Part shown: piece after piece, positions 16,773-25,671 of the stretch | How the letters are laid out: each line of letters opens with the position of its first letter | Numbering within the stretch: the stretch's first letter is position 1 | Source: Adonisia turfae CCMR0081 | Lineage (GTDB): Bacteria > Cyanobacteriota > Cyanobacteriia > Phormidesmidales > Phormidesmidaceae | Assembly: GCF_011009555.1 (NCBI RefSeq) | Contig: NZ_QXHD01000003.1 | Coordinates: forward strand, 569,202 to 608,785 | Direction of reading: 5' to 3' | Length of the DNA stretch: 39,584 bases | Notes under the pieces: generated by a model | What the model was told of the DNA's origin: nothing | Seen by the model: only the letters and a program-made list of their open reading frames with translations | Database searches by the model: none | Position numbers and translations under genes: made by a program

Positions 16773-17378
16773 ATGGCACTGAAACAGTTAATCCGCTTGG
16801 GCTTAGTCGGCTTAGCGATGTCGGCAGCTGCTGTAGTAGGGGTGAATGTGCCTACCTTGGCCCAGCAAGATATTTACGACTCCGATGGACTTAATATCAT
16901 TGGTGGTGTTGAGTCACGCTATCGCCTTAACTATAGTCTGAATAATAATACTCGCCGTAATACTCGTGCTAGTTACCGGTTAGAGGTGAAGGGCGATAAA
17001 ATTGATTCTGCTGTTTCTGCATTGGTTGTGACCGTCCCGGAGGCATTTTCTCGCCATAGAGGTCGTATTGATTTAGATAGAATTAAAGTCCGATATGGTC
17101 GCATTGATGACGTTGGTGAGGAAATTGCGGTTGATGAGGTGCTCTGGGACGATCGTGTTTTCAGTGGAGCCAATGATTTGTCTGACGATCTAGACAAAAT
17201 TGAGATTTACCTTGCTGAGGATATTCCTGCTAATACGTCTTTCGTAATCGATTTTGAAAAGGTTCGCAATCCTAACCGTGCGTTGATGCAACGTGTCAAT
17301 CTGCAGGTAATTCCTCGGGGTAATGATCTGGCCACCTATATTGGTACCTGGGAAATGTTGATCGCTTATCAAGACTAG
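16773..17378 (+). CDS. DUF2808 domain secreted protein
   Basis: This 201-residue exported protein has a signal peptide (MALKQLIRLGLVGLAMSAAA...) with likely cleavage after TLAQ, near residue 31. The mature part is one beta-rich DUF2808 domain, a cyanobacterial family of unknown function. Typical features are a strand with YRLEV and LVVTVPEAF, the VRYG strand in mid-domain, and an end resembling IGTWEMLIAY. The ATG at 16773 follows GAGGAGTTGAAAA, a good ribosome binding site (GGAG, 8 bases). It precedes the rpmH cluster by 96 bases on the same strand and is probably a separate unit. A periplasmic or outer-surface location is inferred. Confidence 0.9.
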   Translation: MALKQLIRLGLVGLAMSAAAVVGVNVPTLAQQDIYDSDGLNIIGGVESRYRLNYSLNNNTRRNTRASYRLEVKGDKIDSAVSALVVTVPEAFSRHRGRIDLDRIKVRYGRIDDVGEEIAVDEVLWDDRVFSGANDLSDDLDKIEIYLAEDIPANTSFVIDFEKVRNPNRALMQRVNLQVIPRGNDLATYIGTWEMLIAYQD

Positions 17379-17474
17379 ATTGCTTTTCAGGGTTGGTTCT
17401 AACGTGTTACTATCAGAAGCCGCGCTGAATGGCGCAAGTAGTATTTTGTTTGAGCAGACTTAGGAGCAATCGCC

Positions 17475-17612
17475 ATGACTAAGCGCACCCTCGGCGGTAC
17501 ATCTCGCAAGCGTAAGCGCGTTTCTGGTTTTCGTACTCGCATGCGGACAACTAATGGCCGTCGAGTTATTCAGGCACGTCGTAAGAAAGGGCGTGCTCGT
17601 CTGGCCGTTTAG
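17475..17612 (+). CDS. rpmH: 50S ribosomal protein L34
   Basis: This 45-residue, strongly basic protein of the large ribosomal subunit begins [20 protein letters not shown] and ends [11 protein letters not shown], the classical L34 pattern. It is too short for most gene finders but the identity is certain. TAGGAG lies 8 bases before the ATG. It is followed after 27 bases by rnpA, the conserved bacterial order. Confidence 0.98.
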   Translation: MTKRTLGGTSRKRKRVSGFRTRMRTTNGRRVIQARRKKGRARLAV

Positions 17613-17639
17613 ACTGGCTAGCTGAGTGCGATCGCATCT

Positions 17640-18020
17640 GTGGCGTTACCTAAGCAACATCGACTGCGAGCTTCGCGTTCTTTTTCTAAGGTTTATCGTC
17701 AAGGGCGTCGAGCTAGCGGTCATTGTCTAGCCATTAAAGCCCTTAAAAATCCTTTGCCCGTTGAAAGCTCACTTGATGAGCTTTCAACGGGCATCTGTTT
17801 TGGAGTGTCCATTAGTCGAAAAGTACATAAGCGAGCCGTTGTACGTAACCGCATCAAACGACAAATTCATTCGGCTCTAAGGCTCCTGCTGCCCAGGGTC
17901 GAAGGAACTTGGTGGGTTGTGATCAATGTCAGATCTGCTGCAACAATCTGCCAATATTACGATTTTTTGCGAGAATTAGAGAATCTATTGGTAGAGCTAG
18001 AGGTGCTGCATGGCAATTAA
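17640..18020 (+). CDS. rnpA: Ribonuclease P protein component
   Basis: This 126-residue basic protein assists the RNase P RNA in maturing tRNA 5' ends. The start is GTG at 17640 (LPKQHRLRASRSFSKVYRQGRR). The signature RNRIKRQIH follows VHKRAVV near residues 73-81. Between the first strand and the RNR helix the protein carries an extra segment, PVESSLDELSTG (about residues 40-51), encoded by a perfect 17-bp inverted repeat at 17755-17793. That loop is variable in the family, so function is probably kept. The HIP1 site GCGATCGC lies just before the GTG. The end overlaps the next gene by 11 bases, which implies coupling. Confidence 0.96.
   Translation: MALPKQHRLRASRSFSKVYRQGRRASGHCLAIKALKNPLPVESSLDELSTGICFGVSISRKVHKRAVVRNRIKRQIHSALRLLLPRVEGTWWVVINVRSAATICQYYDFLRELENLLVELEVLHGN
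17755..17793 (+). repeat. Perfect 17-bp inverted repeat inside rnpA
   Basis: TGCCCGTTGAAAGCTCA (17755-17771) pairs perfectly with 17777-17793 across a CTTGA loop. It keeps the rnpA frame open and adds residues at a loop of the protein. I found no second copy in this window. Confidence 0.9.
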
Positions 18021-18399
18021 AGAGGAAGTGTATTACGAGGGCGGCCCCCACATTGGTGATTTAATTTTGCACTGCGTGCTGGCGCTGACATTGGTCTTCA
18101 TTCCCCTTACAGTTGGCTCCATTATTCGTGCTCTGTGGGTTCGCTATCGCATCACCAATCGTCGCATTTCGGTTACAGGGGGCTGGATGGGACGTAACCG
18201 AACTGATTTGATTTATTCAGAAGTAACTCGTGTGGCCGTTGTGCCTCGCGGTTTGGGACTTTGGGGTGATATGGCGGTGCAACTCAAGGATGGTAGTCGC
18301 TTAGAGTTGCGGTCTCTGCCTAATTTTCGCGATCTCTACGACAAAATCACTGAACATATTTCTGCTAAAGCTAGAAAAGCTAGTGGTTTGCCCACTTAG
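18010..18399 (+). CDS. PH domain-containing membrane protein
   Basis: This 129-residue protein is the bacterial PH-domain (bPH_2) protein that follows rnpA in many cyanobacteria. A hydrophobic segment at about residues 16-42 (IGDLILHCVLALTLVFIPL) anchors it. A PH-like barrel follows: YRITNRRISVTGGWMGR, then DLIYSEVTRVAVVPRGLGLWGDM and LELRSLPNF. Its ATG lies 11 bases inside rnpA, so translation is coupled. The placement between RNase P and YidC suggests a membrane or translocation-linked role, but the function is not established. Confidence 0.88.
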   Translation: MAIKEEVYYEGGPHIGDLILHCVLALTLVFIPLTVGSIIRALWVRYRITNRRISVTGGWMGRNRTDLIYSEVTRVAVVPRGLGLWGDMAVQLKDGSRLELRSLPNFRDLYDKITEHISAKARKASGLPT

Positions 18400-18647
18400 A
18401 GAAACTTCCTGGGTAACGTTTTAAGCTCATAACAGTTTTTCTCTGGTAAATCCATAAATAAAAACTACAGGCTCATAACTTTCTGCCCTGACCCCAAGTA
18501 GGGATAACCGTCAATTTATAGGTCAAACACCGTCTCAAATAGTTTTGTGTGGGTGAAATAACTAACCCTTTTTGCAGCGGATCGACCTAACGCCTGCAAT
18601 ATTCAGATACATTAGAGTTCGGTATGCAATTTGCTCGGTAAGCGCGC

Positions 18648-19934
18648 ATGGATTTCGGTATTGGATTTCTAACGAACAATATAATGCTGCCAATCCTAGA
18701 TTTTTTCTATGGGATTGTGCCCAGCTACGGTTTAGCCATTGTGGCTTTGACTCTTCTTATTCGCTTTGCGCTCTATCCGCTTAATGCCGGATCGATTCGC
18801 AATATGAGGCGCATGAAGATTACCCAGCCTCTTATGCAGAAAAAGGTCAAGGAAATCCAAGAGCGCTACAAAGACGATCCTGCCAAGCTCCAAGAGGAGA
18901 TGGGCGGGGTTTACAAGGAATTTGGTAATCCATTGGCAGGCTGCTTTCCAGTGGTCTTGCAGATGCCTATTTTGTTTGCATTATTTGCAACACTTCGAGG
19001 ATCACCGTTTGCTGATATTACCTATCCTGTAAATCTCCAAATCCTTCCTCAAGATTCGATCGAGCAAGTTCAGCCCCAAGCATTTTCCGCCAAGCAATCT
19101 AACCTTTATATTGCCGACGGTAAGCATTTCTCCATCGCTCCAGTTCTGCCCGGTGGTAACCGTATTGGTGTTGGCGATAGTGCCGTGATTCGTTTACAGA
19201 CCCCTGAAGGTGAGTCTGTGAGTCAGTTAGCTGACAAGTATGCCGAAAATCCAGCTGTCTTTACTCCCATTTGGGAGGTCACTAAGGGGCAAGACCTGGT
19301 CAAGGTTGATGAAAATGGCCAAATTACGGCGCTAGCTCTGGGTGACGTCACTATTCAGGCAAAAGTCAAAGGGTTGGCTGCCAATAAAGGTTTCTTGTTT
19401 ATCAAAGAGCTAGGGCGTATTGGTGCCCTCGGTGACGAAGGGGAAATCCACTGGGACATTCTCGGCATGATTTTGTTCTTTGGTGTAAGCCTTTATGTCA
19501 ACCAGCTTTTGTCCGGTCAGTCTTCCAGTGATAATCCTCAGCAAGAGACTATTACTAAGCTGACACCTGTATTATTCTCGGGTATGTTCTTGTTCTTCCC
19601 CCTGCCCGCAGGTGTATTGCTCTACATGGTACTGGCGAATGTTTTCCAGACAGCTCAATCATTTATCCTGTCTAGAGAGCCCCTACCTGATAATATTCAG
19701 GCTTTAGTTGATGCCGAGGAAGTTAAGACAGCAAGTGCTGATCGTGGGCCACTAGCATTTGAGCCTGGAGCAAAGAAAGCGGCAGATAAGGGCAAGTCTA
19801 GTTCTGCTCGGTCTAAGTCAACTAGTAAAACATCTGCCAAGAACAATAAGTCCACCAACAAGGCCACATCTTCCCGCTCTAAAGGGAATAAGAAATCTGG
19901 TGGTAGTTCTAAAAAAAAGGTCTCTAACCGATAG
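18648..19934 (+). CDS. yidC: Membrane protein insertase YidC/Oxa1/Alb3 family
   Basis: This 428-residue insertase places membrane proteins into the plasma and thylakoid membranes, alone or with SecYEG. The first helix and [21 protein letters not shown] loop carry the conserved positive region, and the core continues with [21 protein letters not shown]. An insert of about 130 residues with a small beta domain (about 135-265) separates the second helix from the last ones, as usual in cyanobacteria. The tail after about residue 350 is rich in Lys, Ser and Thr ([14 protein letters not shown]) and fits ribosome binding. It follows the PH gene after 248 bases and precedes khpB by 55 bases. Confidence 0.96.
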   Translation: MDFGIGFLTNNIMLPILDFFYGIVPSYGLAIVALTLLIRFALYPLNAGSIRNMRRMKITQPLMQKKVKEIQERYKDDPAKLQEEMGGVYKEFGNPLAGCFPVVLQMPILFALFATLRGSPFADITYPVNLQILPQDSIEQVQPQAFSAKQSNLYIADGKHFSIAPVLPGGNRIGVGDSAVIRLQTPEGESVSQLADKYAENPAVFTPIWEVTKGQDLVKVDENGQITALALGDVTIQAKVKGLAANKGFLFIKELGRIGALGDEGEIHWDILGMILFFGVSLYVNQLLSGQSSSDNPQQETITKLTPVLFSGMFLFFPLPAGVLLYMVLANVFQTAQSFILSREPLPDNIQALVDAEEVKTASADRGPLAFEPGAKKAADKGKSSSARSKSTSKTSAKNNKSTNKATSSRSKGNKKSGGSSKKKVSNR

Positions 19935-19989
19935 CTAAAGGTACACTTGTGGTTGGCATAAAATTCGCTGAAGCGGGTGTGAGTGATTT

Positions 19990-20511
19990 ATGGGCGAACA
20001 GCAAGATAAAGGCGGTATCCAATGGCTATCGCAATTGCTAGATCATCAAGGCGTTAAGACGGATGTAACTGGTGAGCATATAGACGATGCTCTAGGGGAT
20101 AGTAGCTTCTGGCTCACTATCGATGATTCCTCTTTGACCCAGGCTCAAATTGACGGCCTTGTAGGAGATCGAGGTCGTGTTCTAGATGCGATTCAGTATT
20201 TAGCAAATACAGTGCTGAATATTGGGCAAGACGCTGACAATCAGCAGTCTTATACGATTGAGCTGCATGGCTACCGTCAGCAGCGTCGTGATGAACTTAA
20301 GTCAATTGCAGAAAGGGCCGCAGAAGATGTGCTGTCCAGTGGTGGTGAGCATGAAGTTTCTGATTTATCGTCTGCTGAACGTAGGCAAGTTCATACGTTC
20401 TTAAAGGCCCATGGTGGCTTGGAAACCTTTAGCCGTGGCCGAGAACCTGACCGTCGGTTGGTGGTTCGTGCTTTGTCGAATGCTGACTTTGCCAATGCAG
20501 AGGATGAGTAG
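19990..20511 (+). CDS. khpB: KH-R3H RNA-binding protein (Jag/KhpB type)
   Basis: This 173-residue cytosolic RNA-binding protein has a KH-II-like domain at about residues 30-90, with the loop GDRGRVLDAIQYLAN replacing the classical GxxG. An R3H domain follows (about 95-160), ending FSRGREPDRRLVVRAL with the characteristic Arg-x3-His region SAERRQVHTFL. The Jag N-terminal domain found in Firmicutes is missing. Its position after yidC is conserved across bacteria. A role in RNA regulation of envelope or division genes is known for Gram-positive homologues and is inferred here. Confidence 0.9.
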   Translation: MGEQQDKGGIQWLSQLLDHQGVKTDVTGEHIDDALGDSSFWLTIDDSSLTQAQIDGLVGDRGRVLDAIQYLANTVLNIGQDADNQQSYTIELHGYRQQRRDELKSIAERAAEDVLSSGGEHEVSDLSSAERRQVHTFLKAHGGLETFSRGREPDRRLVVRALSNADFANAEDE

Positions 20512-20592
20512 GTCTTGAGGGTATCTTGCTGCACCTGAGCCTTGGACTAATTGATTCTTTCTTGGCCCTTCAAAGTGATTAGATAGCGGCCC

Positions 20593-21099
20593 ATGCAACG
20601 GATATATATTCCCCATTTGATTAAAGATCCGAGCAAGACTCGGATAATAGAGGTCGATGACTATCTCAGCGATCTAGAAACTCTAACGCCGGTTAAGGGG
20701 CGCATACAAATTCAGCATCGTGGCAATTTTTTAGAGGTCTCAGCCCAGGCTGAGACCATTGCTACGTTGACATGTCACCGTTGTTTGCAAAACTATAATG
20801 CACGCATCCAGGTTGATACTTCAGAGTTTATTTGGCTACAGGAGCTGCAGCCTGAATCCTATGCCGAAGAGGTAGAAGTTAGCTTGGACGATTTAGTGGA
20901 AACCTTGCCGCCCCAAGGCCATTTTGAGCCCGCTAAGTGGCTCTATGAGCAGTTATGTTTAGCCATGCCTCAGCGGCAGCTCTGTGACCAAAGTTGTGAG
21001 GGAATTCCCAATCCGGTGGCCAGTAGCGACGATGCTTCAGCTGAAACAGATCAACGCTGGGCAGCTTTATCTGCTTTGAAGCAACAACTTTCTGATTAG
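20593..21099 (+). CDS. YceD family protein (DUF177)
   Basis: This 168-residue protein belongs to the YceD/DUF177 family, linked in E. coli and plants to 23S rRNA accumulation. Two cysteine pairs are visible: CHRC near residue 62 and LCDQSC near residue 137, spaced as in a possible metal site. A central acidic strand region (EEVEVSLDDLVETLPPQGHF) lies between them. In many bacteria the family is coupled to rpmF, but here it lies between khpB and ycf46 on the same strand, with 81 and 13 bases of spacing. The role in ribosome assembly is inferred from the family. Confidence 0.85.
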   Translation: MQRIYIPHLIKDPSKTRIIEVDDYLSDLETLTPVKGRIQIQHRGNFLEVSAQAETIATLTCHRCLQNYNARIQVDTSEFIWLQELQPESYAEEVEVSLDDLVETLPPQGHFEPAKWLYEQLCLAMPQRQLCDQSCEGIPNPVASSDDASAETDQRWAALSALKQQLSD

Positions 21100-21112
21100 T
21101 CACCCAGTTTTT

Positions 21113-22627
21113 ATGGCATTTAACGATGAGTTAGGACTACTTATTCGAGCCCGCTACCCGTTGGTGTACGTTCCCACCCGAGAAGAGGAGCGGGCTGAAG
21201 AGTCGATTGCTAAGGTTGCTGCTACTACGGGTAATCGAGCTGTTTATGTGTGGGATTTTGTTGATGGCTATCGAGGTAATCCCAATGATGAAGGGGTTGG
21301 TCGTCGAAATCCACTCCAAGCCTTAGAGTTTGCTGACAAGTTATCGTCTTCTGCTCCAGCTATATTAGTCCTTCGTGATTTTCATCGTTTTCTAGACGAT
21401 ATTGCTATCTCACGAAAGCTGCGGAACCTGGCGCGGATACTAAAGGCTCAGCCTAAAAATATAATTATTCTGTCAGCTCAGTTGACTATTCCGGATGAGT
21501 TAAGTGAGCTACTGACGGTTTTGGAGTTTCCACTCCCTACGGTTGATGAAATTCGTAGGGAAATAGAGTCCTTGCTAGGGGCTATGGGAAGTTTGCCGGG
21601 GCCTAAAGCATTAGATGCTCTCGTGCGTTCTTGTCAGGGGCTGTCAATGGAGCGCATTCGTCGGGTATTAGCACGGGGGATAGCGGCCAATGGGGCCTTT
21701 AGCCCTGATGATATTGATTTAATTCTGGAAGAAAAGCGTCAAACGATTCGCCAGACGCAGATTTTGGACTTCTATCCTGCTACCGAAAAAATTTCTGATA
21801 TTGGTGGTTTGGATAATCTGAAAGACTGGCTAATTAAGCGCGGTGGTTCATTCTCTGAGCGAGCAAGGCAGTATGGGTTGCCTCATCCCAGGGGATTGAT
21901 GCTAGTGGGCATTCAGGGGACAGGTAAATCTCTGACAGCAAAGGCAATTGCCCATCATTGGCATCTGCCTTTGTTGCGTTTGGATGTAGGGCGTTTATTT
22001 GCTGGTCTTGTGGGCGAATCAGAGTCTCGTACCCGGCAAATGATTCAGCTGGCAGAGGCGTTGGCTCCTTGTGTGCTTTGGATCGATGAGATTGATAAAG
22101 CATTTGCTGGATTTGAGGGTCGTGGTGATTCTGGCACTACAAGCCGTGTTTTTGGCACCTTTATTACCTGGCTATCCGAGAAAACATCTCCGGTGTTTGT
22201 GGTAGCGACAGCTAATAATATTGGTGCGTTACCGCCAGAACTATTACGACGTGGCCGATTTGATGAAATCTTTTTTGTGGGTTTGCCGAGTCAGGCTGAG
22301 CGAGATGCCATTTTCAATGTGCATCTAAGTCGGCTGCGTCCCCATAATGTGAAAAGTTACGATACCCGTCGCCTTGCTTACGAAACTCCTGACTTTTCTG
22401 GAGCGGAAATTGAGCAAGCCATTATTGAAGCGATGCATATTGGCTTTAGTCAAAATCGTGATTTTACCGTAGATGACATTCTGGAAGCGGCTAGTCAGTT
22501 AGTGCCGTTAGCCCGTACCGCTAAAGACCAGGTAGATGCTCTGCAAGCTTGGGCTGCATCAGGTAAAGCTAGACTGGCGTCGCGGCAGTCTATGTTGAGC
22601 GATCGCATGAAGGATTTGGACGGTTAG
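21113..22627 (+). CDS. ycf46: AAA+ ATPase, Ycf46-like
   Basis: This 504-residue AAA+ protein is conserved in cyanobacteria and red-algal plastids. The N-terminal 220 residues ([20 protein letters not shown]) form the Ycf46-specific part. The ATPase core covers about 225-470: Walker [14 protein letters not shown], Walker [13 protein letters not shown], and a second-region arginine finger in [13 protein letters not shown]1 site lies near the C-terminus. It starts 13 bases after the yceD-like stop and probably belongs to the same transcript. Its client is unknown; reports link homologues to carbon acclimation, but nothing here tests that. Confidence 0.92.
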   Translation: MAFNDELGLLIRARYPLVYVPTREEERAEESIAKVAATTGNRAVYVWDFVDGYRGNPNDEGVGRRNPLQALEFADKLSSSAPAILVLRDFHRFLDDIAISRKLRNLARILKAQPKNIIILSAQLTIPDELSELLTVLEFPLPTVDEIRREIESLLGAMGSLPGPKALDALVRSCQGLSMERIRRVLARGIAANGAFSPDDIDLILEEKRQTIRQTQILDFYPATEKISDIGGLDNLKDWLIKRGGSFSERARQYGLPHPRGLMLVGIQGTGKSLTAKAIAHHWHLPLLRLDVGRLFAGLVGESESRTRQMIQLAEALAPCVLWIDEIDKAFAGFEGRGDSGTTSRVFGTFITWLSEKTSPVFVVATANNIGALPPELLRRGRFDEIFFVGLPSQAERDAIFNVHLSRLRPHNVKSYDTRRLAYETPDFSGAEIEQAIIEAMHIGFSQNRDFTVDDILEAASQLVPLARTAKDQVDALQAWAASGKARLASRQSMLSDRMKDLDG

Positions 22628-22742
22628 AGCCTCATCAGAAAAGGTCTTAGTGTCAGATATCTGAATAAGAGATAACTTTCTACAGAAAATAGGGTATAAC
22701 CGTAGGACATTCTGTGAGTGTCCCTGATTGTCTACAGTAGCT

Positions 22743-23231
22743 ATGGCGTCCAACCGATTTAATATCCAGGCGTTTTTGGTGAGTCTGCTCAAGTTTATTG
22801 GCGGAGTCGCGATCGCGCTATTCGTTATCTCTCTTGCTGGAGTTGCGACCGCCCGCTATTTCTTGACCCAACTTTCCAGCTTGCCAGAGCGTCCGGTTTA
22901 CGAAAATGAGTTGCCAGCGCAGCCTCAACAGGCGAGCGATACCAATACGGAACCTGCGCCTCAGGCTGCTGTCGAACAACCTTCTGAGCCTCAGCCAACA
23001 ACAGCTCCGACCCCCGCTAATGAAGCCAAAGCACTCTATAAGGTTGTCGTTACCTACGGGACCGGTTTGTTGGTGCGTGCGGGTGCAGGTGTGGATTATG
23101 AAACGATTGATGGCATCGACTATGACGAAACTGTCGAGGTTTTAGAAGAGTCTGGCCGCTGGTTTAAAGTTCGCACTGGTAGCGGTGTTGAGGGTTGGAT
23201 TAAGGGCCAAGGGAATACTCAAAAACTTTAG
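22743..23231 (+). CDS. SH3 domain-containing membrane-anchored protein
   Basis: This 162-residue protein has an N-terminal membrane anchor (about residues 9-42), a Pro/Gln/Glu-rich linker with PQQASDTNTEPAPQ-type sequence, and a bacterial SH3 domain in the last 65 residues (LLVRAGAGVDYETIDGIDYDETVEVLEESGRWFKVRT, ending VEGWIKGQ). SH3b domains often bind cell-wall peptides, so a periplasmic role is likely. The frame is open to a TTG at 22728, but the ATG at 22743 is preferred because the anchor follows it directly. It is convergent with NAD kinase, with a dispersed repeat between them. Confidence 0.85.
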   Translation: MASNRFNIQAFLVSLLKFIGGVAIALFVISLAGVATARYFLTQLSSLPERPVYENELPAQPQQASDTNTEPAPQAAVEQPSEPQPTTAPTPANEAKALYKVVVTYGTGLLVRAGAGVDYETIDGIDYDETVEVLEESGRWFKVRTGSGVEGWIKGQGNTQKL

Positions 23232-23267
23232 TTTGACTAGTTTTATATCAAATCCAAATTCAGTAAC

Positions 23268-23328
23268 CCCGATTAACAATAGACAATCCTGTAGGGGCAC
23301 TCCCTTGTGGATGCCCCTCTCTATCGGG
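23268..23328. repeat. Dispersed palindromic repeat between convergent genes
   Basis: Outer arms CCCGAT (23268-23273) and ATCGGG (23323-23328) enclose a second hairpin built on GGGGCA and TGCCCC. The inner part begins CTGTAGGGGCAC at 23289 and matches the element at 12655. It lies between the SH3 and NAD kinase stop codons and may end transcription from both sides. Confidence 0.7.
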
Positions 23329-23340
23329 CGCTTATCGTGA

Positions 23341-24267
23341 TTACCCTGAATGCCGATGGTTATTGGTGTAATTTATCCGTGCTCCGGCCCACTGGAGCTT
23401 GCTTCTCAACGTTTGATAATAAGACTGGTTCTGCCGCAACAGCACAAATTTTGCCATGTGTTCCGCCATCCAAATATCTACCCGTTGCCCTGGCCAAATA
23501 GAAGTAGCCATGACGCCATCCATCCACAGTTTGGTGGTCATGGCAGGATCGACAAGGGGCCAAACACTAACAACACTGCCAGATGGGATCACCACCGGAC
23601 GACTGGATAAACTCAGGGGACAAATCGGGGTGACCACAATGGCATCCATCCCAGGATGCACAATGGGTCCATTCGCGGCAACTGTATAGCCTGTTGTACC
23701 AGTAGGTGTGCTGATTAAAAGGCCGTCTCCTTGGTATTGGTCAACCACCTCTCCATCAATTTCCATTTCTAAAATTGAGGTAATCATGCGGTCAGGTGAA
23801 GCGGGCTTGACACACATTTCATTGAGGGCCCAATATACCTCGCTGAGGGGTTCACGATTACTGCGATTCCCTTCGTGGATGCAGGCGCGGAGCATCATAC
23901 GCTGTTGCACTGCATAACGATCGTTCTGTAGCCGATCAAGAATCTTTTCGAAATCATCAATTTCATCTGATGATTCTGTTAGAAAGCCTAAGTGGCCACC
24001 AATGTTGACGGCCAAAATTGGGATTTTTTCGGGTGCTAAGTGGCGTGCTGCCGCAAGGGCTGTACCATCACCACCCAGCACAATTGCTAAGTCAATGGGC
24101 TGCTGGGCAGAGGCTAAAAAAACAGGATAGGGATTATCTTTGGGGCCGCTGGGGCCAAGCAGTACACTGGCACCACGTTTTTCTAAGAGCTGGGCACATT
24201 TCTCGGCCCAGCTTTTACTTTGCTGATTACCTGCTTTGTGAACAATGATGACTTGGTTGAGCTGCAC
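23341..24267 (-). CDS. nadK: NAD(+) kinase
   Basis: This 308-residue cytosolic enzyme phosphorylates NAD+ to NADP+. The signature VLGGDGTALAAARHL near residue 63 is the GGDGT motif. It is followed by VNIGGHLGFLTE, NEMCVKPASPDRM and GDGLLISTPTGTTGYTVAANGP, all typical of NAD kinases. Cyanobacteria often have two isoforms, and I cannot tell which this is. The C-terminus ends NHRHSG, with the stop next to a dispersed repeat. The cytochrome c gene ends 21 bases upstream on the same strand, so the two are probably co-transcribed. Confidence 0.96.
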   Translation of the reverse strand: MQLNQVIIVHKAGNQQSKSWAEKCAQLLEKRGASVLLGPSGPKDNPYPVFLASAQQPIDLAIVLGGDGTALAAARHLAPEKIPILAVNIGGHLGFLTESSDEIDDFEKILDRLQNDRYAVQQRMMLRACIHEGNRSNREPLSEVYWALNEMCVKPASPDRMITSILEMEIDGEVVDQYQGDGLLISTPTGTTGYTVAANGPIVHPGMDAIVVTPICPLSLSSRPVVIPSGSVVSVWPLVDPAMTTKLWMDGVMATSIWPGQRVDIWMAEHMAKFVLLRQNQSYYQTLRSKLQWAGARINYTNNHRHSG

Positions 24268-24288
24268 GGTAGTGGAGGGGATGAGGAG

Positions 24289-24741
24289 TTACTTGACTGA
24301 TTTCCAGTTGACGGCAGCTTGTTCCAAGACGTAGTTCGCTAGGCTAGTGATTTCATCTTTGCTGAGCTGATCGCTATAGGCGCTCATCAGGCCTTTGCCA
24401 TTGGTAATCAGGGTTGCGATCGCATCCATAGACTCATAACCATGACGTTTTAAAGCCCGTTGCTTTAAGTTTTTGCCTCGGCGAATGATATTAGCTCCAT
24501 TGGGATGACATCCGGCACAGTGAGTCTCAAATAATTTTCTGGAGTCTATTGTGTCTGCCCACGCCATGGCTGAAGTGCTAAACCATAGGCTGGCGGCAAG
24601 TAAGCAGCAAGCCAAATAACCAGGCATGAGACGTTTAAGCCTGGTTAGATATAAGCGCCAAGGCGTGAGTAAACATGAGAATGTTGAACTGAATATGGAG
24701 CTAAAGACAGAAGCCGACATTAAAATCAAAGGGGCGAGCAA
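24289..24741 (-). CDS. Cytochrome c6-like (c-553 family) protein
   Basis: This single-haem c-type cytochrome has the haem motif CAGCH and a short class-I fold. Its mature part is about 86 residues, starting near ADTIDSRKLFETHC. The likely Met ligand is in NGKGLMSAYSD, and the end is EITSLANYVLEQA, as in cytochrome c6. It differs from PetJ around the haem (NGANIIRRGKNLKQRALKRHG) and resembles the less studied c6B/c6C paralogues. The open frame gives a long leader of 60 residues; an ATG at 24627 would give a 112-residue product with a shorter signal peptide but without basic residues before its core. I keep the longer frame. A lumenal or periplasmic location is expected. It probably shares a transcript with nadK. 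Confidence 0.85.
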   Translation of the reverse strand: MLAPLILMSASVFSSIFSSTFSCLLTPWRLYLTRLKRLMPGYLACCLLAASLWFSTSAMAWADTIDSRKLFETHCAGCHPNGANIIRRGKNLKQRALKRHGYESMDAIATLITNGKGLMSAYSDQLSKDEITSLANYVLEQAAVNWKSVK

Positions 24742-24870
24742 TTCGCTTCCTATGGTAATGGTTTACGACCTTAGGAAAATGAGCCTGGTACAACTTAAGA
24801 TCAGTTTTCTCCGCTGACAGAGGCGCTAAACTGTGGATGATTTGAGTGTAGGTTACAAGTTTGCCGTGTT

Positions 24871-25617
24871 ATGAGAAAAGCAGCACTATTGATGAGCCTA
24901 ATGGTGGTATCGGCAGTTGCTGGCGGCAGCTTTGCCTATGGATGGTACAGTGTGACGAATGTGTCACCCCACAATAATCCAACAGCAGCACCAGTAACAC
25001 CATCCACACCAGAGACTGATATAGCTGCGACTCAGTATTCTGAGTCGGTAATACGCCGTAAATCATCAGGTGTAACTGCCCATCAGCCATCAATGCGTCA
25101 GCAACTGTCTCACATATCTAACAAAAATGGTGAAATTAGCCTGACTCTAGATGAGCCTCAGCTGACGCAGCTAGTCAACGATGCTATTCTCAGTCAACCT
25201 GTGGCGGCTCAACTTTTAGCGAATGCCCAATTGTTGCAGACAACTCTCCAGGGCGAATTCATTGAAACGGGTGCGGTGCTGAATTTGTCAGAACTGCCAC
25301 GAGAAGCATTGTCTACCGAGCTACAGACCAGTCTGGATCAGTTGACCAGTGCTGTGCCTATGCTAACCAATCGCGATATTTACATTGGGATTGTTGCCCG
25401 TCCTCAAATACAAGACGGCAAAATTACTCTGAATCAGGACCTTAGCTTCAAAATAGGCCAGTTTACCCTGCCCCTGGCGGATGTTGCTGAGCAGATGGGG
25501 TTTTCTACCAGCGAAATCGAGCAACGCCTTAATGGATTGCTCGATCAACAAGGGGTCATTTTAGAAACCATTGAAATTCTAGATGAGCAGCTGGTGATCA
25601 CAGGAATTAAATCCTAA
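24871..25617 (+). CDS. Secreted or membrane-anchored protein of unknown function
   Basis: This 248-residue protein has an N-terminal signal or anchor (MRKAALLMSLMVVSAVAGGSF), a Thr/Pro-rich linker (about residues 30-75) and a C-terminal domain (about 85-248). The domain starts ISLTLDEPQLTQLVNDAIL and contains TLNQDLSFKIGQFTLPL, ending VITGIKS. The shape resembles YpmS/DUF2140-like proteins, but I am not certain. It is convergent with kaiC, with 54 bases between the stops, and divergent from the cytochrome c gene. The function is unknown, and no enzyme motif is visible. Confidence 0.7.
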   Translation: MRKAALLMSLMVVSAVAGGSFAYGWYSVTNVSPHNNPTAAPVTPSTPETDIAATQYSESVIRRKSSGVTAHQPSMRQQLSHISNKNGEISLTLDEPQLTQLVNDAILSQPVAAQLLANAQLLQTTLQGEFIETGAVLNLSELPREALSTELQTSLDQLTSAVPMLTNRDIYIGIVARPQIQDGKITLNQDLSFKIGQFTLPLADVAEQMGFSTSEIEQRLNGLLDQQGVILETIEILDEQLVITGIKS

Positions 25618-25671
25618 TGACTATGACCAGCAACGAGATCACCAGGATTCAAAATCATTGATTTTTGGGTT

